In this document: positions 8,409 to 16,005 of the stretch, piece after piece
How the letters are laid out: every line of letters starts with the position of its first letter
How positions within the stretch are numbered: position 1 is the first letter of the stretch
Assembly (NCBI GenBank): GCA_028703495.1
Contig: JAQVMT010000002.1
Coordinates: 184,907-248,906, forward strand
From: Clostridia bacterium
GTDB taxonomy: Bacteria; Bacillota; Clostridia; Christensenellales; CAG-314
Direction: 5' to 3'
DNA: 64,000 nucleotides
Notes under the pieces: model-generated
The model's database searches: none
What the model was told of the DNA's origin: nothing
The model's input: the letters and a program-made list of their open reading frames with translations, nothing else
Made by a program: the position numbers and the translations under genes

Positions 8409-9824
8409 TTACAACTTTGCTTCAAGTCCGTCAAGTTTTTTGCCCGTAAGTTTGACATTTACAAACTTGTTTTCCAAGCTTATTTCGTTGTTTCTTAGGC
8501 TTTCGCAATTTAAGTAAACTCCGATATAATTATCCGTATGCCCAAACATATATGATCCTTTCCTTTCCTCAAAAATAACTCGGGCTGTTTGACCGATGGA
8601 TTTTTCGATGAAGCTCTCTTTGGCTTGACGCTTCACCTCGTTCAACTTTTCGATCCTTTCTAGCTTGACGTTCCCGTCGACCTGCTCCATAGAATAGGCA
8701 CGCGTACCTTTGCGCCTGCTGTATTTGAAAATGTGAATATCTGAGAAGCCGACCTTTTCTGCAAACCTTAAGGTTTGATCAAATTCCTCATCACTTTCCT
8801 CCGGAAATCCCACAATAATATCGGTCGCGATAAAACTGTCGGGAAAGTAATTTTTGATGCGTTGAGTAAGCCGATAAAATTCGTCCGCGGTATAATGTCT
8901 GTTCATACGTTTCAAAACACCGTCGCTTCCGCTTTGCAAAGACAGGTGAAAATGCGGACAGAAGTACTCACTTTGCATCTCGATAAGCAATTCATCACTA
9001 ATCAAGCTTGTTTCTATGCTTCCTAGCCGAACACGAATTTGCGCGTTGTTCTTACTCAACGCAAGCTTTATAGCTTTCACAAGCTCCAACAGGCTGGTTC
9101 CTATATCCAAGCCATACGAGCTTATGTCGATTCCAATCAGAACAACCTCGCGGCGATATTGCGCGCACTTAAGAACCTCCTCCACCACACGTTCGATAGG
9201 CTTGCTCCGCGAGCGTCCTCTTACATACGGCACAAGACAATATGAACAGAAATTGTTGCATCCGTCACATATTTTTACCGATGCTCTGGTTTTCATTACC
9301 TCGGCTTCGTCCGTCGCATAATCCTCAAATTCCAATGGCAATTCTAATACGCAGGCATTTTCTGCTTTGTCGCCGCCAACGGCATGCAGATTCGAATCAG
9401 TTCTATAAATATCGCTAAAAATACTATCGGCAAGCTTCTTCCTTTGGCTTAAATCCGACTGCTCGAACGCTCCGCCTTCATAGAGCCTTACCGCTAACTG
9501 TGCTAAAAGCGATTTACCTGCCACACCGATTATCGCAAGAACATTGGGGTAATCGGAAAACTGCGCATAGGAGTTTTGCGATGCGCAACCGCAAATAATA
9601 ACGCCCGCGTTTTCGTTGTACTTCAACACCCTAGCCACGGCTTGCCTCGACTTCTTTTCGGCTTCTCCTGTGACGGCGCAAGTATTAATTATATATAAAT
9701 CGGCTTTTTTCGGTTCGCAGAAAGCATCGAATCCACTTTTTATAAGCGCACCGACGATACTCTCTGACTCATTTTGATTTACCTTGCAGCCTAAACAGAA
9801 CACACATACTCTAAGCCGATCCAT
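8409..9824 (-). CDS. mtaB: tRNA t6A37 methylthiotransferase MtaB
   Basis: MtaB is a radical-SAM enzyme that adds a methylthio group to t6A37 in tRNAs reading ANN codons. The N-terminal methylthiotransferase domain has LGCKVNQ (Cys around residue 13), INTCAVT and CGCASQ cysteines binding one 4Fe-4S cluster. The radical-SAM cluster is CDGCNNFCSYC (CxxxCxxC), followed by PYVRGRSRS. A C-terminal TRAM-like region covers the last ~60 residues. The LGCKVNQ signature and CNNFCSYC favour MtaB over MiaB or RimO. 471 residues is slightly longer than the usual ~430-450, due to an insertion around 125-165. It lies in the operon with rsmE, prmA and the HIT gene. Confidence 0.93.
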   Translation of the reverse strand: MDRLRVCVFCLGCKVNQNESESIVGALIKSGFDAFCEPKKADLYIINTCAVTGEAEKKSRQAVARVLKYNENAGVIICGCASQNSYAQFSDYPNVLAIIGVAGKSLLAQLAVRLYEGGAFEQSDLSQRKKLADSIFSDIYRTDSNLHAVGGDKAENACVLELPLEFEDYATDEAEVMKTRASVKICDGCNNFCSYCLVPYVRGRSRSKPIERVVEEVLKCAQYRREVVLIGIDISSYGLDIGTSLLELVKAIKLALSKNNAQIRVRLGSIETSLISDELLIEMQSEYFCPHFHLSLQSGSDGVLKRMNRHYTADEFYRLTQRIKNYFPDSFIATDIIVGFPEESDEEFDQTLRFAEKVGFSDIHIFKYSRRKGTRAYSMEQVDGNVKLERIEKLNEVKRQAKESFIEKSIGQTARVIFEERKGSYMFGHTDNYIGVYLNCESLRNNEISLENKFVNVKLTGKKLDGLEAKL

Positions 9825-10034
9825 TCTTCCTCCAATCTGTTTTCCTATACCATAACAGCTTCAATTTCCGCAAAACAAGATACTTCTGCATTAAGTAATG
9901 AAGTTTCCCTAACACATAGTAGCATCCAAAATAAACCACATATGCTTTTTATTAGCCGCAAATCATCTTATAAACCCATATTAGGCGAGCTGGATAATAT
10001 TAAAACTCAATATAATATTCTCGATAAATTGCTG

Positions 10035-10772
10035 TTATAATGCGCCCGAATCGGCTTCGAAAAACGCGTTGATCACCGACAACGCGCAGACCGAAGCGGT
10101 ATCCGCCCTCAAAATGCGCCTTCCCAACGAAACCGAAACCGATATTTGTTTAAGCTTACTCTCTTCGTCCTCGGTAAAACCGCCCTCGCAGCCTACAACG
10201 ACGGCCAAAGAAGTACATCCTCGCACCTGCGCCAAGCCCTTCAGCAAGTTCATATTCCTTTCCCGTTCATTGCAAAACAAAACAGCTTCGTATTCGCTTA
10301 ACGCAACAAGCGCGTTATCGAAGGATTGTGTGGGCGTTACCTCGGGGATGAACGCTCTGCCGCACTGTTTGCCTGATTCTACGACGATTTTGTTAAGCCG
10401 TACAATGTTTTCACCCTTTGCTACTGTAAATCTACTCTCAAAGGGGATGATTTTGCGAACGCCGGACTCGGTAGCTTTCTGAACGACGTAATCCATTTTG
10501 CCTTTGATGACCGCCTGAAAAAGTGTAACATCAATTGAAGTTTCGGTTTGATTTTCACAACACTCCACCACTCGCAACAAAACTGAATCCTCTGCAAAGC
10601 CTTCTATCAAACAAACATAATCCTTGCCATCGCCGTTGCATAAAATCAACCTTTCGCCGGCTCTCATTCTAAGAACTTTTTTAAGGTGGTAACACTCGTC
10701 ACCCTCCAGTCGTGCCTCCGAGCCCCGCAACAACGGGGCACCCACACAAAAAAACCTTTTATAATTACTCAT
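10035..10772 (-). CDS. rsmE: 16S rRNA m3U1498 methyltransferase
   Basis: RsmE is a SPOUT-class methyltransferase that methylates N3 of U1498 in the decoding region of 16S rRNA. The 245-residue length and features fit: N-terminal PUA-like domain ending with HLKKVLRMRAGE, the central TESGVRKIIPF segment, VVVGCEGGFTEDE (the SPOUT knot and SAM pocket), and LGRRILRADTAS near the C-terminus. It lies between prmA (83 bases upstream) and mtaB (210 bases downstream), in the common clostridial order. Confidence 0.95.
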   Translation of the reverse strand: MSNYKRFFCVGAPLLRGSEARLEGDECYHLKKVLRMRAGERLILCNGDGKDYVCLIEGFAEDSVLLRVVECCENQTETSIDVTLFQAVIKGKMDYVVQKATESGVRKIIPFESRFTVAKGENIVRLNKIVVESGKQCGRAFIPEVTPTQSFDNALVALSEYEAVLFCNERERNMNLLKGLAQVRGCTSLAVVVGCEGGFTEDEESKLKQISVSVSLGRRILRADTASVCALSVINAFFEADSGAL

Positions 10773-10855
10773 AAAATTCCCGATTACTTACGTAACATTC
10801 TTTATTTTTGCATTCAACATATTTTCAATACCGAACCAAGTAGCGATATAATAAC

Positions 10856-11806
10856 TCACATTTTCGGCTCTAGCCGCATTATTATCGCGTTCCACTCACC
10901 CTTGTTTTGCGATTCAATTAAGACAAAGCCAGCCATTTTATATGCGGTCAGAACCTGTTCAATCTTGGAGTTGATTATACCGCTCATCAAAATCACGGCT
11001 TGTTCCTTTAAACAATCTTTCACTCCTTCGACCAAAAGCAACAGAATATCTGCAGTCAGATTGGCAAAGGCAATGTCGTATTTCCTCATCGCATTATCGG
11101 TCAGGTTGGCTTTTTGAACCTCGACACCATCATCGATTGCGATTGCATTTAGCGAAAGGTTCTTACTTGTAGCCTCAACTGCCTGTTCATCGTTGTCGAT
11201 AAAGGTTACCGAGTTCGCACCCAAAACCCTTGCAGTAATGCCTAAAATACCGCTTCCGCAACCGATGTCGACCACTTCCTTTCCATCATAGTCAAAACTC
11301 TGCATAAGTGTCAGTATCATATCGGTGGTTTCGTGTTCACCCGTCCCGAATGCAAGTCCCGGATCGATTCTCACGACATATTCATCGTCGCGAGGAATAT
11401 AGTTTTCCCACTCGGGACAAATTACGACGTTGCCGTGCTTAACAGGCTTAAAGCTTTTCTTCCAAACGTCGCGCCATTTGTCATCGTCAACCAACTTGGT
11501 TTCGATCTTCAAAGTGCCGTAGTCAACACCTTCTCTTTCGCAAAAATCCTTCAACTTCTCTATTCTGCGCTCAATTCTGTCCAACGATGCGGAGTCGCGA
11601 ACGGCAATATAACCTTTTACCGTAACCTCGCCATCTCTGCCGTATACAGCCGTCGCCGATTCATCGATATAGTCCCAAGTTTTATTCCTATATAAATCGG
11701 CAGAATCGTAAATAATCACGCCATGCACACTCATTTCCATCAAAATATCGGCGAGCAGCTCACTACCTTCGGAATTTGTGCTCACACTGACTTCTCTCTG
11801 CTTCAA
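10856..11806 (-). CDS. prmA: Ribosomal protein L11 methyltransferase
   Basis: PrmA trimethylates ribosomal protein L11. It has a variable N-terminal substrate-recognition domain (1-~110) and a Rossmann SAM-binding domain with DPGLAFGTGEHETT around 145-160, VVDIGCGSGILGI around 177-190 and FANLTADIL (the NLxA variant of motif IV) around 247. The 316-residue length is standard. It starts 12 bases after the padR stop, so both are probably on one transcript. A GGAGG-type site (AGGACAATTTG region) precedes the ATG. Confidence 0.95.
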   Translation of the reverse strand: MKQREVSVSTNSEGSELLADILMEMSVHGVIIYDSADLYRNKTWDYIDESATAVYGRDGEVTVKGYIAVRDSASLDRIERRIEKLKDFCEREGVDYGTLKIETKLVDDDKWRDVWKKSFKPVKHGNVVICPEWENYIPRDDEYVVRIDPGLAFGTGEHETTDMILTLMQSFDYDGKEVVDIGCGSGILGITARVLGANSVTFIDNDEQAVEATSKNLSLNAIAIDDGVEVQKANLTDNAMRKYDIAFANLTADILLLLVEGVKDCLKEQAVILMSGIINSKIEQVLTAYKMAGFVLIESQNKGEWNAIIMRLEPKM

Positions 11807-11817
11807 ATTGTCCTCCG

Positions 11818-12177
11818 TTATACGATTAAAAGGTCGATAAGCCTTTTAGCCGTGTTCCATTCCTTTAGGTTGGACTCATACACCATTACTCCGTCGTTTG
11901 TAATAGTATAGTATTTTCGCGTTGCTCCTACATATTCGTTACCCCAAACCCCTTTAATCAGCCCTTTCTGTTCAAGCCTGTGAAAAGCGCTGTATAGTGA
12001 CTGCTCATTCGGGTTGTACAGTCCGTTGGTTTTCGAATTTATTTCCTTCTTTATCTCTACTCCATATTTATTGCCGTCTATCAACACTCGCAATATTATT
12101 GTGTCGATATGTCCGCGAAGCATATCTCCGGATAAAAGCTTCCTGTCTATGCTCCTTTTATTGCCGCCGTCAGCCAT
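11818..12177 (-). CDS. PadR family transcriptional regulator
   Basis: PadR proteins are winged-helix repressors. The N-terminal domain contains GHIDTIILRVLIDG, YGVEIKKEI and the recognition/wing region SLYSAFHRLEQKGLIKG, then RKYYTITNDG, all typical of the family; the short C-terminal helix (about 25 residues) serves dimerisation, as in the small PadR subclass. The ATG at 12177 is chosen because GGAGGT lies five bases upstream; it gives 119 residues. It is the first gene of the prmA operon. A perfect 5+5 inverted repeat overlaps its own -10, suggesting autorepression. The effector is unknown. Confidence 0.9.
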   Translation of the reverse strand: MADGGNKRSIDRKLLSGDMLRGHIDTIILRVLIDGNKYGVEIKKEINSKTNGLYNPNEQSLYSAFHRLEQKGLIKGVWGNEYVGATRKYYTITNDGVMVYESNLKEWNTAKRLIDLLIV

Positions 12178-12199
12178 CTTGCACCTCCGAATATAACTA

Positions 12200-12236
12200 C
12201 TATGCGTATCATAGCATATTTTAAACAATAATACAA
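12200..12236 (-). promoter_or_regulatory. Promoter and probable operator of padR-prmA-rsmE-mtaB-HIT
   Basis: On the minus strand TTGTAT (12231-12236), 17 bases, TATGAT (12208-12213), with TGC directly before the -10. CTATG-5-CATAG, a perfect inverted repeat at 12200-12214, covers the -10 and is a plausible PadR binding site. Confidence 0.55.
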
Positions 12237-12429
12237 CTCTTTTCAGCAGGAAAACAGAACAAAACTAAAATTCACAGAATATAAAGACAAATGCCAAATG
12301 CAATTTTAATTATCTTAATTTGATATATATCGCGCTAAGCAAAAACGTTTCAACGAACTAGTATCAGATTAGATTACAGCCGATGGCATTTTCCGATTAT
12401 AGCGAATGAAAGAAAGATTCTGTAGCTTA

Positions 12430-13098
12430 TTATGTCATCTTCAATCCGACATTTCCACCCTTGACCGCGCGTATAATTACGCGGGAAGGACGGAGGGGTT
12501 CGCCGAGGACGTGCAACTCTTTAGGCTCCAAGCCGTAGTTTTTCATTGTATAAAACAACTCGGCAAGTCTTTCGAACTGGTGTACGAGGTAAAGGCTGCC
12601 CTTACATTTCAATACATATGCTGCGGCGGAAATCAACTCTTCATGGTTAAGCAATATCTCATGCCGAGCCAGTGCCAAATGCGATTGCGATTGAACTTCA
12701 CCGCTGTTTAATTTCCTGTAGGGAGGATTGGACACGACGATGTCAATAGACTCTTTTTTGAACAATAATTGCGCGTTTTTGACGTCTCCTTGAATGACAT
12801 CAACGTTTTGAATATCATTGAGGCGCACACTCCGTGCAGACATTTCAGCCATATAGGAGTTTATTTCCACTCCGTAGACAATTTTAGGATGTTTTTTATG
12901 AGCGATAAGGATCGAGATTATGCCGCTACCCGAACAGAAGTCCGCTACTGTTTTGCCGCGCGCATTACTGACATAATTAGCCAGTTCAACCGCATCACAG
13001 GTGAAAAGATAATTATCGGGATTTTGTATGATAAAAAGACCATCCAACTGCAAGTCGTCTAGTCTTTCCTTTCCTTTTAGAGATACGTCATTATTCAT
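12430..13098 (-). CDS. tRNA1(Val) adenine-37-N6-methyltransferase-like protein (TrmN6/YabB family)
   Basis: A SAM-dependent Rossmann methyltransferase of the YfiC/TrmN6 type, which N6-methylates A37 of tRNA-Val in E. coli. Motifs: DNYLFTCDAVELA near residue 32, ADFCSGSGIISILIA around 50-64 (SAM loop), GVEINSYMAEMSARSV (motif II), QGDVKNA, and the catalytic NPPYRK around 122 that marks N6-adenine or glutamine N-methylases. 222 residues is slightly shorter than usual (~250). It starts eight bases after the greA stop, so it is co-transcribed with greA. In Bacillus the homologue sits near holB and ricT; here it does not. Exact substrate is inferred from family membership. Confidence 0.85.
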   Translation of the reverse strand: MNNDVSLKGKERLDDLQLDGLFIIQNPDNYLFTCDAVELANYVSNARGKTVADFCSGSGIISILIAHKKHPKIVYGVEINSYMAEMSARSVRLNDIQNVDVIQGDVKNAQLLFKKESIDIVVSNPPYRKLNSGEVQSQSHLALARHEILLNHEELISAAAYVLKCKGSLYLVHQFERLAELFYTMKNYGLEPKELHVLGEPLRPSRVIIRAVKGGNVGLKMT

Positions 13099-13106
13099 AT
13101 TGGCGA

Positions 13107-13577
13107 TTACATTTTATGAATCGAGAGCAGTTTCATAGTAATATCACCTGCAGGCGCATTTACGGTAATAGCATCGCCGATATTCTTACCCAAAACCGCT
13201 TTTCCCACCGGAGATTCGTTGCTAATACGACTCTCGTAAGGATTGCTTTCCGTGGATCCGACAATCTGAAAGCTTTCTTCCTTATTTGTATTATAATTAA
13301 ACAAAACGACCTTGCAGCCGATAGTAACGACGCTTAAATCCTTTATATCCTCAATTATCTTTGCCGAACGGAGCTTGGTTTCAATCTCAAGTATTTCGCC
13401 TTCGACAGAAGCCTGCTCATCCTTAGCGGCATCGTACTCGGCATTTTCGGAAATATCGCCGAATTCTCTTGCCGTTTTAATCTTTTCGGTAACCTCGGCT
13501 CTGCGTACAGTCTTGAGATAATTAAGTTTTTCTTCCAGCTCTTGAAAGCCTTTTTCGGTTAAAAATACTTCTGCCAT
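13107..13577 (-). CDS. greA: Transcription elongation factor GreA
   Basis: GreA enters the secondary channel of RNA polymerase and stimulates cleavage of backtracked RNA. The protein begins with FLTEKGFQELEEKLNYLK, the coiled-coil start of the family, has the tip motif GDISENAEYDAAKDEQ (acidic D and E residues at the catalytic tip, about 42-57), and ends with the FKBP-like globular domain including SPVGKAVLGK. The ATG at 13577 is chosen because GGAGG lies seven bases upstream, giving the family-typical 156 residues; an upstream ATG would add seven. A strong promoter is at 13627-13655. It leads a two-gene transcript with the methyltransferase. Confidence 0.96.
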   Translation of the reverse strand: MAEVFLTEKGFQELEEKLNYLKTVRRAEVTEKIKTAREFGDISENAEYDAAKDEQASVEGEILEIETKLRSAKIIEDIKDLSVVTIGCKVVLFNYNTNKEESFQIVGSTESNPYESRISNESPVGKAVLGKNIGDAITVNAPAGDITMKLLSIHKM

Positions 13578-13626
13578 AAAATTCCTCCGATTGTGCAAAC
13601 AAAAGGTAACTAAGTTGCACGTTTAT

Positions 13627-13655
13627 ATTTTAACATAAGTTAAGCATTATGTCAA
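13627..13655 (-). promoter_or_regulatory. Promoter of greA
   Basis: Consensus TTGACA (13650-13655), 17-base spacer, TAAAAT (13627-13632) on the minus strand, with TGT before the -10. Confidence 0.75.
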
Positions 13656-13683
13656 GCCATATTGCATAAAATTAAATTTGGGC

Positions 13684-13707
13684 AAAAAAAACGGCGAGAT
13701 TCGCCGT
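13684..13707 (-). terminator. Rho-independent terminator of rnpB
   Basis: On the minus strand the stem ACGGCGA/TCGCCGT (13701-13707 with 13691-13697) has a 3-base loop and is followed by seven T residues. It begins four bases after the RNase P RNA 3' helix. Confidence 0.88.
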
Positions 13708-13710
13708 ATT

Positions 13711-14036
13711 CGGAGTCCAATCTGTAAGCCGAGTTCTGTTAAAAGACGGTTATCTATCTGCGGCTCGCCGTTGCCGGAGAGCTCTAGCGAAATTGTCGGG
13801 GTTGTCGGGCAAACAACTTAATCCCTATCTTGCATCGAGTGGGGTTTACAGGAACAATCCGTCGCCGAATTGTTTGTGAGCTCTTACCTCGCATTTCCAT
13901 CCTTACAGCCTTGCGGCTGCGGTTTATTTCTGTTGCACTTTCCTTGAAGTCGCCTCCACCGGTAGTTAGCCGGCGCTCTGCCCTGTGATGCTCGGACTTT
14001 CCTCGTAATTAACGCAACCGTCCGATTGGCTCCGAT
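13711..14036 (-). ncRNA. rnpB: RNase P RNA
   Basis: The catalytic RNA of RNase P, which matures tRNA 5' ends. On the minus strand the 5' conserved block GAGGAAAGTCCGAGC, the ACAGGGCAG and GCCGGCTAA segments, the GGTAAGAGCTCAC block and the 3' block ACAGAACTCGGCTTACAGA are all present in order. The terminal P1 helix pairs CGGAGCCAATC at the 5' end (14024-14034) with GATTGGACTCCG at the 3' end (13711-13722). Its ~326-base length and block layout fit the bacterial A-type fold better than B-type, though I did not fold it fully. A promoter (14041-14069) and a terminator (13684-13707) flank it. End positions are accurate to a few bases. Confidence 0.95.
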
Positions 14037-14040
14037 GAAT

Positions 14041-14069
14041 AATATAACATTATTTCTCGCTTTTGTCAA
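14041..14069 (-). promoter_or_regulatory. Promoter of rnpB
   Basis: TTGACA (14064-14069), 17 bases, TATATT (14041-14046) on the minus strand, TGT before the -10. The predicted start at about 14034 coincides with the 5' end of the P1 helix. Confidence 0.8.
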
Positions 14070-14195
14070 GTTATTTTACAACGTTTAATATCACTTCCGT
14101 TTGCCGCATCATCTTTTTGTACATGACCAACCGTTTATTTTTTTGGATAAAATCCATGTCACTATCTTTGACTAAGCGTTCACGTCAATTAAGTA

Positions 14196-15284
14196 TTAAT
14201 TCTCTTCTACCGCTCTAATAATATAATCGACTATATCGCGTTTAGCATCGATTTGAAATTCGGGTTTTTTAGGAATTGTAGCGATCGCTTTTTTTATCTC
14301 TGCAAGCAAGAGCTCTACCGATAGCTTTCCTTCCTCAATAACCGTTGCGTATCCTCTTTGCTCCAAAAACGCCGCGTTCTGCTTCTGCTCGCCCCTGCTT
14401 TGCTTCTCCAATGGTATAAGAATAAGCCTTTTATTCAAAGCCAAAAGCTCAAACAAAGAGTTTGCTCCCGCCCTACATACCACAACGTCTGCGGCTAGAT
14501 AAAGATCTTGAATTCGATCGGTAAACTCGACTTGACAAAAGCCTTTGCCGCATACTTCGCTCCGCTTGCCCTTTCCGCTTATTAGGCAAAAATCGTATTC
14601 GGCAGTTAAAGCTCCTATATTATCGGTGACAATGTTGTTGAGTGCTTTTGCGCCTAAACTGCCGCCCAAAACCAAAACCAAAGGTCTTTTACCGCAAAAA
14701 TAAATATTGCCCTTTTCACGGTCATCGATAGTATTTTGCTCTTTGTATAGAGATTGTAAATAAGAAACGCCTGCCTGTCGATCACCTTCATATATGCTCT
14801 TTCGTAAGGGTATTCCGACTGTCTGCGTTCCTTTTATTCCCGAAGGGAAAGCAGAGAAAACCTTTACCGCCTTCTTTGCAAGTAGCTTGTTTGCAAGTCC
14901 GAAAGAATAGTCACTTTCGTGGATAATCAAAGGGATATTCAACTCTAGTGCGGCGTATGAAACAGGAAAGCTTACATATCCCCCTTTCGAAAATACTGCA
15001 GATGGCTTGATTTGTGTCAGTTCCTTCTTGCACCGATTGATACACTTGATTAGCGAAAAGGGAAGCTTTAGATGACTAAAACTCAATTTCCTTACAAATC
15101 TTGGAGCTTGTATTGTAATATAACTTATATTCGAAGACTTCATATACGGCGCAAGCAGGTTTTTTTCCATTCCTTCGCCTGCGATGTAGTAAATATTGTA
15201 TTTCTTGCTTAGCTCCTCAATCAAAGCTATATTCGGCATAACGTGACCGGCTGTCCCTCCACCGGTAAAGACCAAGTTTTTCAT
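14196..15284 (-). CDS. murG: UDP-N-acetylglucosamine:lipid I N-acetylglucosaminyltransferase (MurG)
   Basis: MurG adds GlcNAc to lipid I to make lipid II at the cytoplasmic face of the membrane. The N-terminal glycine-rich loop TGGGTAGHVMP (residues 6-16) and the second FSKGGYVSFPV loop bind the lipid phosphate; HESDYSFGLANKLLA, LGGSLGAKALN and the C-terminal RAGANSLFELLALNK (UDP-GlcNAc pocket) are all recognisable. With the ATG at 15284 (AAGGAG seven bases upstream) it has 362 residues, the usual size. It stands alone, away from the mra cell-wall cluster. Its leader contains two further copies of the start region. Because it is outside dcw, a paralogue elsewhere cannot be excluded. Confidence 0.92.
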   Translation of the reverse strand: MKNLVFTGGGTAGHVMPNIALIEELSKKYNIYYIAGEGMEKNLLAPYMKSSNISYITIQAPRFVRKLSFSHLKLPFSLIKCINRCKKELTQIKPSAVFSKGGYVSFPVSYAALELNIPLIIHESDYSFGLANKLLAKKAVKVFSAFPSGIKGTQTVGIPLRKSIYEGDRQAGVSYLQSLYKEQNTIDDREKGNIYFCGKRPLVLVLGGSLGAKALNNIVTDNIGALTAEYDFCLISGKGKRSEVCGKGFCQVEFTDRIQDLYLAADVVVCRAGANSLFELLALNKRLILIPLEKQSRGEQKQNAAFLEQRGYATVIEEGKLSVELLLAEIKKAIATIPKKPEFQIDAKRDIVDYIIRAVEEN

Positions 15285-15408
15285 AATCGCTCCTTGATAT
15301 TTCTGCATAACTAATTCTTTGAGCGATTCGAAATAGTGTTTTTCATAATCGCCCCTTGTAACTCTGTCGTAACTAACTAATAGAAAGATATAGTATAGAG
15401 TTTTTCAT
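15285..15408 (-). repeat. Two extra 62-bp copies of the murG translation-start region, each forming an 11-codon ORF
   Basis: On the minus strand, three ATGAAAAAC starts occur exactly 62 bases apart (15408, 15346 and the murG start at 15284), each preceded by a purine-rich site (AAGGAG or AAGGGGCGATT/AAGGAGCGATT). The two upstream copies are open for 11 codons: 15373-15408 and 15311-15346. The two units match at 41 of 62 positions, with conservation concentrated in the start codon and ribosome binding site. They look like an old tandem duplication kept as leader peptides. Confidence 0.6.
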
Positions 15409-15473
15409 GATTTCTCCTTTATACTTTAGCATTCTTTACTAGTTAAACGATGTAGGTTCGAGTTTTCCCTAAT

Positions 15474-15479
15474 AGTATA
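15474..15479 (-). promoter_or_regulatory. Extended -10 promoter of murG
   Basis: TATACT on the minus strand with TGG directly upstream; no convincing -35. It lies about 60 bases before the first leader ORF. Confidence 0.5.
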
Positions 15480-15510
15480 CCATATTAACTGCGTTTTATT
15501 TTGCGGACAT

Positions 15511-15532
15511 AAAAACAGGGCTTGCGCCCCGT
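15511..15532 (-). terminator. Terminator of the small Cys-rich gene
   Basis: On the minus strand a 7-bp stem ACGGGGC/GCCCTGT (one G-T pair) with a GCAA tetraloop, followed by TTTTT, 20 bases after the stop codon at 15553. Confidence 0.75.
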
Positions 15533-15552
15533 CTTCACTGCGGTTTTACTTT

Positions 15553-15762
15553 CTAGCAAGGACCGTTATCGATATGGATGCCGCCGCAAAGGAATGCTAG
15601 GGCAAGTATTGGAGCAAGCGTGCAAGGATTAACACAGAACTTCCAGTTTTTGTTCTTTCCACAGCCGCATCCGCAGAAGCATATGAACAGAAGTATCAAT
15701 ATGATCCAAGTACAGTTGCATTTGCCCCCTTCGTGATTTGAGTTAAAAAGTCCTTCAAACAT
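15553..15762 (-). CDS. Small cysteine-rich membrane protein of unknown function
   Basis: 69 residues with ten cysteines. A central hydrophobic helix (WIILILLFICF) runs directly into the repeated Cys-Gly motif CGCGCGK, followed by KNWKFC, a second hydrophobic stretch (TLAPILALAFLCGG) and a Cys-terminal end. The gene is real by context: GGAGGTG eight bases before ATG, its own terminator, and single-gene spacing. I do not recognise the family. Cys-Gly repeats could bind metal or an Fe-S cluster; the copper ATPase copA lies just upstream on the same strand but behind its own terminator, so a copper role is only a guess. Confidence 0.75.
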   Translation of the reverse strand: MFEGLFNSNHEGGKCNCTWIILILLFICFCGCGCGKNKNWKFCVNPCTLAPILALAFLCGGIHIDNGPC

Positions 15763-15900
15763 AAATACACCTCCAAATGGGGTTATCCCCTACTGTACTA
15801 TATACCAAAAAAACAAATTGTGTTACAAATCCAAAGCATCCGACATATCAATAAAACCGCGTCAAAATCCGTATCTGATACTGTTCAACGATTAAGGGCA

Positions 15901-15939
15901 AAAAAAAGCCGTACCCATTAATCCTAGCAGAATACGGCT
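15901..15939 (-). terminator. Terminator of copA
   Basis: On the minus strand AGCCGTA (15939-15933) pairs with TACGGCT (15913-15907) around a 19-base loop, followed by seven to eight T. About 65 bases after the copA stop. Confidence 0.75.
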
Positions 15940-16005
15940 AAAAACTTCAAAACCACCTAATAAAAGTCTATTGAAGCATTAATAATAATTAAAGCAAAAG
16001 CAGTA

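Noticed and set aside
9361..9400. TTCGAATC string resembling a tRNA T-loop
   Set aside because: It lies inside mtaB coding sequence and has no acceptor or anticodon stem around it. No tRNA seen in the window.
13711..14069. Protein ORF (61 codons) on the minus strand over rnpB
   Set aside because: The conserved RNase P RNA blocks, P1 helix, promoter and terminator explain this region.
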